Positions 34,520 to 46,692 of a stretch of 64,000 bases of DNA are shown here, piece by piece. Position 1 is the stretch's first letter. Each line of letters starts with the position of its first letter. The notes below the pieces were generated by a model, which saw nothing but the letters and a program-made list of their open reading frames with translations, was not told where the DNA came from and did no database searches. The DNA is taken from contig JBITNC010000001.1 of assembly GCA_050084985.1 (NCBI GenBank), positions 49,724,001 through 49,788,000 of the forward strand, given 5' to 3'. This DNA is from Nageia nagi. Lineage: Eukaryota; Pinophyta. Both the position numbers and the translations under genes were made by a program.

Positions 34520-36093
34520 TGTTATACTAGAAGTGATATTGAGGGGGGGTGAATCAATATCTAAAAATAAAAATTATAATCCTAAATTCTAAAACCAAAT
34601 GGTGCAAATCTGAGATCAACCAAAGGAAACACATTATGAAAATATCACAAACCATCGAATGTAATGAGGTTCATCAATTTGGCTACATCTCCAAAAATGG
34701 TTGCTTGGATCTTTGGTCCAAATATAGGCTTTGCAAAGCACCCATTTTGCAATTTTAATAGCAACAATTATCAGGATCAATTGCAATTAACCCTTTATTT
34801 TGTAGCACCCACTACAAGGATATTCAACCGCAATGCAAAGCACCAACTTGGACTTCAAAATGAATACAAAGTATGACATAAAAATTTCTTCACTATTAAT
34901 AGAACCTTGTTTGGTTCTTAGCTCTCTTCTTATTTCTATGACATAAACCTTTTCCATTTTTTGATGTATTTTAGCATATTCTCAATACTTTACAATACTT
35001 CCCATACTCATATTGTCTCATAATTTTCACATACCTTTTTTACTAATATATTTTTTGGCCATATCCACATACCCACTAAAAACCCTTTCACATATTTCTT
35101 GGTAGCATAAGTATGTATCTGCATCATTTATTACAAAATGAGTAAAGTAACTCTAAATTTTTTAGGTAGTTTTTCTCTCATCAATTATAATTGTTAAAGA
35201 GCTATAGTTAACCAAAAGCACAATAATTTATTTTTGCATGTTGGTGACTCTTTATTTAGAATATATAATATGTTTTCTATCATTTCCTAAAGATTCAATT
35301 ATGTGAGAGATAATCAAAATGCTAAATGTCTTTCTTTGACCATTCAATTGCCAATAAAAAGATGAAGTATTTTGTTAAACACATCATAGTTCAAAACTAG
35401 AAAGTACTAGAAAAAGTGTTGAAAAGTGCTATAGAGCCATTTTGTAATGCATACCATTTCTTCCTTAGGACTCTTTTTAAGATTAAATTTTAAATTTAAG
35501 CTCTTGGTATATTAAACTACCTTTTGTAAAATTTATGTTTTCCAACTCTTTATATATTTATTAATATTACATCTACAAAGTGGTCTCTGATGCCAAATTT
35601 GTACCTATCACAAAATGTGCAAAATTGCCCAAGTACTAGATCAGTACAAACATCAAGTTAAATAGTATAAACATTATTATAACATGTTCCTCAAAATTAC
35701 AACATTCTCAAAATTAATCTATTTCAATATTTCAACCAATTAAGCATCATAAATGGATAGCTTTAGAATTCTATTTGTATTGCTCGAAATATTGTATTAC
35801 TCTAGAAACTATATTGCTTCAAAAAATGTATGTCTCTTACTTCTAAAATTGTATATCTCCAAAAATTGTATTAATCCAAAAATTGTATTTCTTCAAAAAT
35901 TGTATTGCTCTTACTTCAGAATCTATATTGCTCCATAAATTGATTGATCTAGAAACTACATTTCTTTAGAAACTGCTTCAAAAACTATATTACTTTCTAG
36001 AATGAATCCAAACAACCAACCATCATATCAAACAAGATCAATTAAGTTTGTAGAAAATAATGATAACACCTTGCTTAACAATATCACTCAACA
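34520..36093 (-). repeat. 3' LTR of the outer copia element
   Basis: 1,574 bp. On the minus strand it starts TGTTGAGTGATATTG at 36093 and ends CTAGTATAACA at 34520. Pairs with 62414-63917 along its whole length. Confidence 0.9.
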
Positions 36094-36107
36094 ATACCCC
36101 CCTTTAG
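36094..36107 (-). promoter_or_regulatory. Polypurine tract of the outer copia element
   Basis: Minus-strand CTAAAGGGGGGTAT directly before the 3' LTR. Confidence 0.75.
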
Positions 36108-36399
36108 AATTATTGGCAATACATGAACATACACTGATAAAAAGCAACTTTTCTTTCCCTTTGACAATAATGAAAAATAATCATTGTAAACTCCCCCTGA
36201 GTATATACATAATATGATTATTAAAAAATTAGTATAATTAGAAAATATCATAATTAGGAGAAAAAAGATAAAGAAATAAAAATTACCCCCTTGAGAATGT
36301 GGCTCTACTATAATGAGTTAGTGTTTGAGAAGTGTTACCACTCCCAACTTCTATCTAAAGTATTCAAAACTATATTTTGGTAGTGATTTTGTGAAGATA
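36108..36399 (-). other. Region between RNase H and polypurine tract
   Basis: AT-rich, about 290 bp, no ORF recognised; normal for copia elements. Confidence 0.5.
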
Positions 36400-37433
36400 T
36401 AAGAAACTTATTCTAAATTAGGTACAAAATTCATTTTAACTTCTTCTTTAATAATGATTTCTCTTAAAAAATGATATTGTATTGCAATGTGCTTAATTCT
36501 TGAGTGCATAATCAAATTGTTAGAAACATTTATTGTTGAAGTATTATCACAAAGCAGAGGAATATGATTAATACAAATTATTCCAAGATATTTCAAGATT
36601 TGTTTCATCCATAATACTTGTGTACAACAAGATGTTGCTATAATATAATCTGCTTCTACTATAGATAAGGATATTGAATCTTTTTTTTTTTTTGCTATGC
36701 CATGAAATTAGATTATCTCTAAGGTATAATGTACCTCCATTAGTGCTCTTTCTTTCATCCATATAACCTGCCTAATCTACATCTGAATAAGAAAATAAAG
36801 TGAAATCCATACCTTTGGAATACCAAAAATCAAACTCCATGGTGCCTTTTAGGTATCTAAAGATCCTCTTCATAGCTTGCACATGTACCTCCTTTGGATC
36901 AACTTTAAATGTAGCAACCATGTAAATAGCTCACAATATATATGGTTTAGTAGCATTCAAAGACAATAAGGTACTAATCATGAACTATACATGGTGTGAT
37001 AAACACTTGGTAAATTATCCATTTTACTCAATCTACAATTGGTTGTCATGGAATTACCAACATGATTACTATCCACCATGTTGAATTTCTGTAACATCTC
37101 CTTAACATACTTGATATGTGAGATAAATATATTTTTTTCTTGTTATTGAATAGTAAACCAAAAAAATATGAAAGCTCACCAATCATAGATATTTCAAACT
37201 CCTTCATTTTATTTACAAAATTATTACAAAGGTCATCCTTGCTACTACCAAATATAATGTTATCAACATAAACAACAACTATGATCAAATGCCCATTTTC
37301 ATTTTTTACATACAAGTTACTACCAACAATTCCCTATTTAAATCCTTATTATAGAAGATGTTTATTCAATCTAGCATACCAAGCTCTTAGATATTATTTC
37401 AAATAATAGAATACCTTTTTCAATTTACATAGC
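36400..37433 (-). pseudogene. Outer copia RT (C-terminal part) and RNase H
   Basis: From 37433 downward: L-K-Q-Y-L..A-W-Y (about 37400), then V-V-V-Y-V-D-N-I-I-F-G (37315-37046 segment), where the second catalytic Asp of Y-V-D-D is Asn. The L-S-Y-F-F-G-L block follows. RNase H begins at 36762 (D-E-R-K-S-T-N-G-G, S-W-H-S-K-K) and ends at 36608-36408 (D-N-T-S-T-I-N, H-S-R-I-K-H-I-A-I-Q-Y-H-F-L). Several stops and shifts. The other RT half is at 58469-58890. Confidence 0.87.
37429..37433. repeat. Target-site duplication of the 21-kb gypsy element (left)
   Basis: ATAGC here and ATACC at 58464-58468. One mismatch; joining the flanks at this site restores the copia RT reading frame, which supports it. 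Confidence 0.8.
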
Positions 37434-39332
37434 TATTATTCTTATGGAATTACACTCTGAAAGAGGTAATATTCTTTAAATTACTTATTCTTCATTTATT
37501 CATTGGTTTCCCAATAAAACCCTTTTTATACTTCCCATTTCTTATTCCCCTTTCTTTCATTTGTAAATACTTGTACAAATTTAGTCATGAGTTTACATCA
37601 TATAGACTTAGTCTTTTTCTTAAGAGTCTTGTATTATATTTACCTTTAGTCAGACTATGATTTTGTTTAAGTAGTTTTTGGGTCATATTTGTATTGTTGG
37701 GTCTTACTAGGTAGAGATTCATTCAAAATCACCATTTTGTTATATGGTGGGTGTTGTTCATGCATAATTAAATGAGTCATGTCTAGGAGTTGTGTATTAG
37801 TCATAGGCTAAAGAAGTCTCCATTTTGTAAAATTGGCTAAGGCATTTTCAAGATCTGTCTAGGCCTAATCTGGGTATTGTTACTAGGTGTTATTGTATAT
37901 AGTCTATTTGTGTGTCTAAAGTAAAGTCTAGGCTCTCTAATGAGTCTTGTTACTTAGGTTTCAGTATTGTATAGTTTGAGGGTTATTTCTAGTAATTATT
38001 GTACATAATCATTAGTTCTATTCAAGTTATGTAACAGGCATTATTGTTAAAGTCAAGTGAAATAAGGCCCATGAAAATCAAGAGGTGACTTCATACTTTT
38101 CAATGGAAATAAATGAGCTCCAAATAACTTAGTCAATGGGTGTTCCCAATGGTTATTCATGGTAGGAGTTATTCAAAACTCTATATTTAGTAGATCCCAC
38201 CAATTTTGAGTGATGATGTCACACCTTTTTGGAGAAATCGATGGAAGATAAACATCTTTGGTTTCAACAATACCCATCAATGTGTAACAAGATTCGCTAG
38301 GGGTAAGTGAAGATTGTAAGAGGAGATGAACACCTAGATCCACTTAACCAAGACTGTATGACCCCCAATACTCTACCAACATGTTGACTATGACTCATTT
38401 CCACATGGCAGTAGTAGTTCACTCTCAGGTTTGAATGATTATATCTTCCTTCACCCTTATAGTAATCAAAAATAAACTATAGAAGAAGCATTTAATGATT
38501 ACAGAGGGTTGGGAGGTTTTTAATTGATTAATCAACTTAATTATTCATACTAAGATGGAGGACCATACCTCATTAATACAATAATAGTTCATATGTGACA
38601 TGATCAAGAGACAAAGGATGACTAATTATGGCTAGATAGGTACATGTTTGAAGATCTATAAATTCTAAGAATCAACGTTGCATCGGGACCATAATCCATA
38701 ATTAGTTACGGTTAGAGATTCATTTATATACATTGTAAATATTTATTTTCATTTAGTTCTTAGTCAAATAGGTAGTTATAGTTATTAATGCTAGGCAACT
38801 ATCCATTTTGTAAGGGAGTGTTATAAATAGTGGAATGTTAAAGGTCCAAAAGGTTAGATATTTTAGCAAAGTTGATAAGTGTTTTCATATATGATAATGC
38901 AATATTATGGTATTTTTCCCTTTGCAATTTATGGTTGTTATCTTCTTTTGTAATCATTATGTATAAAACATTGTCCTAAATTATGGCTATGTATTATGAT
39001 TATGACACCCCAAGAATAAGGTAGTTGTTGTATTCTTAGTTTTTGCAATGAATTACTTCCTATGCAGTGATGCTTGAGCTAATTAGTTTTATTTTTCTTT
39101 TATTCTTTTATATTTTAATCTCTTTCTTGTTACTCTCATATTCTTTTATCTCTTTTCAATTACTTTTGACCTCTTTCATAGATAGGAACCAACCTATAAC
39201 CTAGAGATTTAGTAGAAAACTACCATGAATGCACTATCCTATCACTTTTTATTCTTTTAAGAACCTTACTATTATCAATAATAAGAGAACTATACCAAAC
39301 CAAACCTTTATATTACATTATACCGATCAATA
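37434..39332 (+). repeat. 5' LTR of the 21-kb gypsy element
   Basis: About 1,899 bp, starting TATTATTCTTATGG (partner TGTTATTC at 56559). TATA box TATAAATA at 38822-38829. The exact 3' end is uncertain by a few bases because a local duplication lies there. Confidence 0.87.
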
Positions 39333-39510
39333 GTATCCACGTTCATTTTGGGCACACCTGATGGGACAACTATCAATAGTATCCACGTTACTATTATCAA
39401 TAATAAGAGAACTATCACCCTTGTTCTTTAAATATTATGCATTTTAATAGAATTTATTGGCAACTTTGCTATCATACTAATCAATTTTTTGAACCCTATC
39501 ACCTCTAGTT
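39333..39510 (+). other. Short leader with a local duplication
   Basis: CAATAGTATCCACGTT occurs at about 39328 and again at about 39372, and the segment CTATTATCAATAATAAGAGA lies both inside the LTR (about 39268) and after the second copy (about 39390). The PBS region is therefore scrambled and no tRNA can be named. Confidence 0.6.
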
Positions 39511-40529
39511 CATAGATTTACTAGAAGTAGTGCCAAAACATCTTCTCAACAACCTCGATTTCAAGAGCTATCAGTTACTCAAAGGAGGATGAGGAGAATG
39601 ATTTTATAGACTTTGTCCCCATACAATCCTCTAAAATCTATCCCATTAATAACTATATTTGATTTTTTCTAGCAAAATCTTGCACCTTATACTACTGGTC
39701 CAAACATGGCTTAACCTACCCTTATTGATTTTCTTGCTTGTAATAATAGTCATCCATTGGTAGTTATTTCTAATTCCCTAGCTATTCCCCAATCAAATTT
39801 TAAAGTTTTTCCTAAATATGATGGGTCAAGTAAAACCCCTTATGAGCACTATGAAGATGTATCTCTTTTGGCATCTAGTTTTGATATCATTGATGAAATT
39901 GTCATGACCAAGTTGTTATCATATTCTTTTGAAGGAAAAGTAGTTGAATTGTTTAGAAAATTAACTTATCCATTTAATAAACACATGGGAGAGCTATATC
40001 AAGCTCTAATCAAGAGATTTTCTAAAGATGGTGATGGTAGTACCTTTTTGATCCTCATAGCATGTATTAAAATACATCTCAATGAGTCTATGGATGATTT
40101 CAATATAAGATTTGAAAAAACTTGGAAGTCTATTCCACTAAGGATTAGACCAAAAAATGCTCAAGCCTTGGTATACTATAGGAAATCATTTCACCCAGAT
40201 CTAAATATGTTAATTGTTATACAGGAGATACTTTTCTAGATATCTATCAAATAGTCAAAACTGCTAAACATACCTTGGTGTCTTATGGAAAAATGTAACC
40301 AAGATCCATAATGCCCTTTTTTGCCTCATTTACCTCCAAAGAAAGATCCATTACAAATTCCTCATCCAAGAGTGTTAGCTTTACCATGTCCTCCTCCTAA
40401 ACCTATGGTTCAGAATCAAATACCAAAACTTCCAACTCTTGCATTTATAAGTACAAATACTAGTTCTAACTCATAAGAGGATGAGAGGATAAGACAACTA
40501 GAGATAACTATTAGGAACCTTACAAATAA
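39511..40529 (+). pseudogene. gag: 21-kb gypsy Gag, N-terminal part
   Basis: Best at 39757-40239 (160 residues): F-P-K-Y-D-G-S-S-K-T-P-Y-E-H-Y-E-D, then S-Y-S-F-E-G-K-V-V-E-L-F, then F-N-I-R-F-E-K-T-W-K-S-I-P. This is a gypsy capsid domain. Stops begin at 40237. The frame is cut at 40529 by the nested copia element and resumes at 47124; the last 152 bp before the break are present again after it. Confidence 0.75.
40378..40529 (+). repeat. 152-bp direct repeat flanking the nested copia element (left copy)
   Basis: Gypsy gag sequence, matched by 47124-47275 with four substitutions and no gaps. Far longer than the 5 bp an integrase would duplicate. Confidence 0.9.
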
Positions 40530-40544
40530 CACCAAGTGTATGAT

Positions 40545-41003
40545 GTCATCTAGAACCTTCTCCCTGATAAAATGGGCTTGGATTTCCACATGTTTGGTTC
40601 TCTAATGGAACATAGGATTCTTAGCCAAAGAGATAGCTGATTGATTGTCTGAAGAAATAAGAGATGGGCCATTTTGCTCATACCCAATTTTGTTTAGAAG
40701 ATGCCTTAGCCAAATAGCTTCCTGGGCAGCAACAGACATGGCTCGATATTCGAATTCGATGGTAGAAAGAGTCATAGTAGGTTGCTTCTTGGAAGCCCAA
40801 GAGATAGCACCTGAACCAATGCTGAACACATATGCAGAGGTTGATTTTCTGTCATCTCTATCTCCCCCATAATCAGAATCTGAGAACCCAAAGAGAATAA
40901 TCGAGGGCACTTTGGAATACTTAAGAGCAAGATCCTTTGTCCCTACCACATACCTCAAGATTTGCTTAACAACATTGAGGTGCTCAACATATGGTTTTTG
41001 CAT
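40545..41003 (-). pseudogene. Nested copia RNase H (truncated)
   Basis: 133 residues open from 41003 to 40602: F-S-D-S-D-Y-G-G-D, then R-K-S-T-S-A-Y-V-F, S-W-A-S-K-K-Q, S-T-I-E-F-E-Y-R-A, and S-D-N-Q-S-A-I-S-L-A-K-N-P. The acidic residues of RNase H are present. After a TAG at about 40601 it continues to 40545 (T-K-H-V-E-I..H-F-I-R-E-K-V-L) and stops where gypsy sequence begins. Confidence 0.88.
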
Positions 41004-41006
41004 GAA

Positions 41007-41856
41007 TCATGCCATCAGATTCACTGCAAAGGCAATATCAGGTCGAGAGATAGTCAGATACAGAAGACTATCGATCAATTGCCTATAAGCTGTAGCATTA
41101 GCCAACTGAGAACCTAAGCTCAGAGATACAACGATTCTAGGAGAAATAGGTATTACAGCATGTCTACATTCCTCCATTCCAAACTTTTGCAAGATGTCTA
41201 ATATATACTTAGATTGACTAAGATAAGTACAATCTTTGTGTTGGTATACTTGCATCCCAAGATAGTAATGCAATAGACCTAGATCAGTCATTTCAAATGT
41301 TGCCTTCAGTTTGGATATGCACTCTTGGATGATTTCAATATTATTTCCAATTATGAGAAGATCATCCACATAAAGGAGAATTAAGACCACATCTTTTCCT
41401 TGATTGAGTACATAGAGATCTAAGTCAGAGAAGCACTTGGAAAAACCAATATCTGCAAAGAATCCTAAAATTTTCTTGTACCATGCTCTAGGTGCTTACT
41501 TAAGTCCATAAAAAGATTTCTTTAGCTTGCACAAAAGACTCTTTACCTTCTAGAATAAATCCTTCTGGTTGATTCATGTAGATTTCTACATCCAAGTCAC
41601 CATTGAGAAATGCACTCTTGACATCAAGTTGAAAAACTTTCCATCCTTGAGCTGCAAAAAGAGCAAGGATTATCCTGACAGTAGGCATCTTGGCCACAGG
41701 AGCAAAGGTTTCCTCATAATCAATACCATATTTCTGAGCGAATCCTTTGGCCACTAACCTTGCTTTGTATTTTTCAATTTCTCCATCAGAATTGTACTTG
41801 ACCTTGTATATCCATTTATTTCCAATCACATTTTTCTCATTGGGATAAGGAACCAA
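41007..41856 (-). pseudogene. Nested copia reverse transcriptase
   Basis: Two open parts. 41856-41500 has N-K-W-I-Y-K-V-K-Y, R-L-V-A-K-G-F-A-Q, and Q-L-D-V-K-S-A-F-L-N-G-D-L with the first catalytic Asp. After a one-base shift near 41515 and a stop near 41480, 41390-41007 has L-L-Y-V-D-D-L-L-I-I-G with both Asp residues, then L-G-M-Q-V. The stop at 41857-41859 separating RT from integrase is TAG from TGG. The stop at 41004-41006 precedes RNase H. All RT catalytic residues are present; only a few lesions inactivate it. Confidence 0.9.
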
Positions 41857-41859
41857 ATC

Positions 41860-43572
41860 CTAAGTTTCATTTTTCATGAGCGCCTCATACTCAACTTTCA
41901 TAGCTTCCATCCAACACCCTTGCTTGGAAGCTTCTTTGAAAGTTGATGGCTCATTTGTATTATCAATTTTGGCAAATAAAGATTTATTCAAGGTCATACT
42001 CCTTGTAATTATCTGAGCTGGAGAATTTTGCTCTTGTGGTGACTTCCCTACATTATCATCCAACCAGTTAGGTGCAGGTGAAGAATCATCTGAATTAGAC
42101 ACCTCAGCATGAGAAGTTGTATCATCAGGAAGTTCATTGAACTTGACATCCCTAGAAACAAAGACTATTTTATGGGATGAGGAGTAGAGCCTGTAACCTT
42201 TATGCTGATTATCATACCCCACAAAGATGCATTTTTCTAATTTTTTATCCAACTTCTTTCTTTTCTCTGAGGTAATGAAGGCAAATGCATCACAACTGAA
42301 GACCCTAAAGTGTGAGATGTTAGGTTTCTTTCCTATCCATGCTTCATACAGAGTTTTACCTTCAACTACTTTATTAGGACACCTATTTAGGGTGTGAATA
42401 GCAATGTGAATAGCTTCACCCCATAAGAAACTAGGAAGGTTACCCAACATGTACCTTGTCATTTCCATAATGGTTCGATTCTTCCTTTCAGCAACTCCAT
42501 TTTGTTGAGGGGTGTAAGGGATTGTGAATTGCCATTTGATCCCATATTTAACACAATAGTCATTAAACTCATTGCTATTATACTCACCCCCATTATCAGA
42601 TCTCAGCATCTTGATCTTAAAATCAGTTTGATTTTCAACAAGAGCCTTGAAGTCTTTAAACCTGTCAAAAGTTTGATCCTTGTGCTCAAGTAGATAACCA
42701 AATGTCATCCTACTGAAGTCATCAATGAAGGTCAGAACATAAGAAGCTCCCCCTAGAGACTTAGTCTGAAATGGACCCATCAAATTTGAATGCACAAGCT
42801 GAAGAGGATGAGTAGCCCGAGTTGCCTTATCTTTTTCAAACTTTTGCCTATTCATCTTTCCTAGAATGCACCTTTCACAGAGACCAATTATGGGTGAAAT
42901 ATTAGGTAAACCTTCCACAAGTTCTTGATTTTTCATATCTTGAATACTCTTGTGGTTAAGGTGCCCTAATCGTTGATGCCAAAGATTACCCTTTGAAAAA
43001 ACATTTGCTGCAAGACACATCTTTGAAGGAACTTGATCCATAATATAAAGGTCATCCTTTATTGATCCTTTCATCAAGGTGGCAAGTCCTTTCTTAACAC
43101 ACCAGGAGTGTGAGGTAAACTCAAATGAGTATCCTTTCCTTGTAATCTGAATTACAGAGATAAGATTCATCCTTAGTTTAGGCACATAAAAGACATTATC
43201 AAGAACATTTCCATGAATCTTCACACTCTGTATTCCTTGAACATCAAGGACTGAATTATCACCTATCACAACTGCATCCTTCTTGTACTTATGAAAGTTT
43301 TCAAACTTATCCTTTTCATAACACATGTGATTAGTGCATCCTAAATCAACAATCCAATCATTTGAAATAGTTTGAGTCACTGAGTAGTAGGCAACAGTAG
43401 CAGTATGATTGAAATTTTTCACATTTGCATTTCCCTTGCCTTTTTCAGCTTTCATACGAGGTTCCCATATGCCGAAGTTGGAACTGTTAAGTATATGCTT
43501 GGGTATGAAGGTTTCAACCATTGCTACACAAAAGTAAATAAGAAGAATGAATAAATTTCTACAATTTACCAT
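41860..43572 (-). pseudogene. Nested copia collapsed Gag, protease and integrase
   Basis: 570 open codons; the better start is Met18 (43521). Only about 25 residues of Gag start (N-F-G-I-W-E-P-R-M) are left, fused to the segment just before protease. The triad in W-I-V-D76-L77-G78 is DLG, a TCA-to-TTA type change of DSG. Integrase: H199, H204, C232, C235 form the zinc site. In the core, the first catalytic Asp is N263 (H-S-N-L-M-G-P), while D326 (S-D-N-G-G-E-Y) and E362 (G-V-A-E-R-K-N) remain. A copia-type linker to RT follows. The element would be defective in protease, integrase and Gag despite the long frame. Confidence 0.9.
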
Positions 43573-44650
43573 CTATACAAATCAAACATTGATAAGTAAA
43601 CATGTCCCACATGTGCAAACTTATAAACCAAGATCCGTAGAAGGATAAAGTTGAGGTTGTTTTCTTGTATAGAATTAGGTCTTCACCTGGATGCCCGCAG
43701 AGTGGAGCCCAAGTACTACCAGTCCTCAACCAGTTCACCTTGGTTAGTAATATACTCTCTCAAGGAGAAGTACCAACTATTTTCCAAGGATCTGATGTAT
43801 CTTGGACCAGCCATTTTAATTATCTTGTTTAAGGTTTTCAATCTTCCTTCTAGGTTATCAGGATAATCCCTGAATGGATGTGCGGACACGTGGTATCACT
43901 ACACACATGCCTGTCCACCTAATAGAGTTATGTCCAATCCAACAGAGGTCTTAGGGGCAATTAAGATGGATTTACCACCACTTGGTTCTTCGGACTAAAA
44001 GGGCTCCAGTCTACCCTATCCTCACCTCGTGGCTCCCCAAACAAGTCATGTTGTGGAAAAGTATGTGCGGATGTGTTCATTTTAGGGGTTACTTTCAATA
44101 TTTTGCATTTTGCAAGTATAAAGCAATTATGCAAAAATATAAAGTAAAGTATTAAAAATACATCATCCACAAGAACTTGAAATATAAGAGTCCAATGGGT
44201 TTTGTACTAACCCCTAAAGGACATTTTTACAATTTGCATACTTGCTCAAGTTCATAAATTCATTCAACACTTTAATGAATTTAAAAGGGCTAAGTCCTAC
44301 TTAGCATTAATCCATAACTTAAAAAATTAAACATGCATTATTCCATAACTTAAAAATCAAGTAATAAACATGCATCATTTATTAAAAATGCATTATTTAA
44401 CTTAAAAAATTTTAAGTACTGAGCATGCTTTATTCCTACATAAGATTAAGAGGCATGCATTACAAATTTAGCATGCAAGATCTAGATAAAGTTTTAAGTA
44501 AAAAAAAACTATACAAATTCCCCTTTTTTTTACTTAAAGTTTTATCCTTAAAACTTGTATGCAAAAAAAATTGTCTTTTAAGTATGCATTTTCATAAGTT
44601 ACCTTTGTAAATTAAAACTCAACAATGAGTAAAACATTAAAAATTTCTAA

Positions 44651-44652
<2 letters not shown>

Positions 44653-44718
<66 letters not shown>
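44653..44718. repeat. (AT)n microsatellite
   Basis: Continuous AT dinucleotides for about 66 bp in the copia leader. Confidence 0.95.
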
Positions 44719-44721
<3 letters not shown>

Positions 44722-44930
44722 AAAAAGGTAAGCAAAGTTTGAATTTTTAAAAAAATAGTATTTTTACCATTATTGTAGAAATAAGCTAAAAAAAAATATT
44801 CACTACTTTCCAAGTCTGCAAGAATTAAACAGAAAAAGAGAAGACCCATACCCCTACTACATGCATATTTAATGCTACTTTTACCTCAAGTACTCCAAGT
44901 AAAAAAAAAAAAATGCTTTTAGGTAAAATA

Positions 44931-45056
44931 GTGATGGCTACCCTTCCCTTACCAAGAAGGAGAATACGTTGCTTTGCATGTGCATGCAAGTAGTGAACAA
45001 AAAAATTAAATAGTGATGGCTACCCTTCCCTTACCAAGAAGGAGAATACGTTGCTT
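44931..45056. repeat. Tandem duplication, period 82 bp
   Basis: GTGATGGCTACCCTTCCCTT and the following AAGAAGGAGAATACGTTGCTT occur at 44931-44975 and again at 45013-45056 without change. Confidence 0.92.
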
Positions 45057-45311
45057 ATGCAGGAGCATAAAAAAAAATTAAATGCACAAGGGGTTTGATT
45101 GGGTCCTTAAGAATTAGGTGGAGTGGTGAGGTGCTCACCATGTTTAGACCCTATCCAGTCAAAATATGGAACTCAAGAAGTTCGAGTCTAGCCTTGCGTA
45201 GGAGTGTTAAGCCGTGTGGGGTGGCAGGAGGAGGCCATGGAAGTAGAAGGGAGGTGAAGCAACATGAGTGGATGGAGGAGGGAGCAGGTGTAGCAAAGAT
45301 GCTGATAAAGG

Positions 45312-45580
45312 TTATAGATTTCTACTTAAAGTCTCTAGGTCCTTCTCAGAAAATCCATTTTGTGCATATCCTGATATCTTGCATTGAAGGAGACTGCATC
45401 TTGATGAGGCATTTTGTCAAAAAATTTTGCAGGACCTTTCAAGGTAACACTTTTGTGCATATCCTACGATCATTGTAGTCCATGAAACTCTGTCTGCATC
45501 ATGCATCTTGTCAAATGATTCGTGTGCCTTCCCTACACTTCCACATTTTGCATACATGTCTACCAGGGAAAAAGAGTGAA
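45312..45580 (-). pseudogene. PPR (pentatricopeptide repeat) gene fragment
   Basis: From 45569 the minus strand reads S-L-V-D-M-Y-A-K-C-G-S, then F-D-K-M, then V-S-W-T-T-M-I-V-G-Y-A-Q, a second F-D-K-M, then I-S-G-Y-A-Q-N-G, ending at TAA 45314-45312. That is about 2.5 repeats of a PLS-type PPR protein (organelle RNA-binding family). A one-base shift in a T-run near 45430 and a small shift before I-S-G-Y break it. The spacing of MYAKCG, F-D-K-M-P and V-S-W/F-N repeats is exact for the family. It lies inside the copia leader, in the same orientation as the copia genes. Confidence 0.85.
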
Positions 45581-46668
45581 GGACGTGGAGGTGGAGGCAG
45601 TCGTATGGCCATCTATTTCTTATCTCTATTAATTTATGATTTCAATTGCAAAGAGAAAAGGAGGATTTCTTTCAAGTTAAGGTTCACGAAATGAAGTAAG
45701 GATTTTGGGATGAAACAGATGGCTGCAAAATTTTTTTTACAGTGTCCAAATCAGCTATGCCATTATCCCAAATGGCATCGCTCACTTCTGCAAATAGATC
45801 CCCTACAGGAAGCTGCTTCTCATCATTCATGTGGTCACACGTGCCTTCAGATCAGTATTTGGAGAGTAAATGAGATCAATATGTTATTAGATCAATTCAT
45901 TTGCTATCAATTTTATTGTATGATAGGGTTGTATAAACATTTTTACAGGTTAAATCAAGAGTTCTTTTAACACTTGCGAGATGAAATGGGCACCCTTTAT
46001 TTTGCAATGAGCAGAGGAAGGTGAATTAGTTGGAGGGACTTGTGACATGCAGGCTTTTCACCTTACTCACCATCCACAAAGCTTGTGACTAAAATAAAAA
46101 AAAATGCTAAGGGTTTGAAATTGAAAAACAAATATGATATTCAATTTAATATAAAACGTTTGTTGCCTCTTTGTAATATTTTGAAAACAGATTTAATGTT
46201 CAATTGAATATATAAAAGAATTGCTATGTAATATTACAAAAAATACAATAAATAAATGTTGCCTGTCCTCCTTTTATTCTTTTGAGTAGTAAATATAGTA
46301 AAAAAAACTTTGTAATATTTCACAAATGTTGTATACTAACCCCTTTTTTTTTTAAATGTAGCAATCTAAGTAATTTGTAAAAAAAATTGCAAGTAAAAAA
46401 AAGATTAGTATAAGCAATAACAACAAAAAAGAACATCATATTACAATTTTGTTAGCCATATATTGTCCAAACAAAAAAAATGAGCTCAACACATAGCAAA
46501 TAATGTTAGTACCATTAATGCAATAATAAAAATAACCAAGAAAGAAAGAATTTATACCTTCTCTTAGTTTTACCTCACCAATGGGGTGTAAGATGAGGAA
46601 TGAAGAAGGATCACCAAGATGTAGCTTCCACACCAAAAAGAAAAGCTCTCACACCAAGAAGAAGAGCT

Positions 46669-46690
46669 TTCACACCAAGCTCTGGTACCA
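46669..46690 (-). promoter_or_regulatory. Primer binding site of the nested copia element
   Basis: Minus-strand TGGTACCAGAGCTTGG starts 2 bp after the LTR; it matches the plant initiator tRNA-Met site TGGTATCAGAGC with one change. Confidence 0.88.
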
Positions 46691-46692
46691 AT

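Larger units (their letters stand above)
43573..46668 (-). other. Oversized leader of the nested copia element
   Basis: 3.1 kb between PBS and the collapsed gag, where copia elements usually have 0.1-0.5 kb. It contains an (AT)n tract, an 82-bp tandem duplication, a GC-richer segment (45100-45850) and a PPR fragment. Two readable minus-strand patches besides the PPR fragment (near 45840-45740) could be another captured exon, not identified. Either gene sequence was captured by the element or another insertion went unnoticed. Confidence 0.6.

Noticed and set aside
44637-44849. Minus-strand frame with a long Ile-Tyr repeat
   Set aside because: Translation of the (AT)n microsatellite.
45095-45694. 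Plus-strand open frames in the GC-richer copia leader
   Set aside because: They overlap the PPR fragment on the other strand, whose motifs are unmistakable; the plus-strand readings show no motif.
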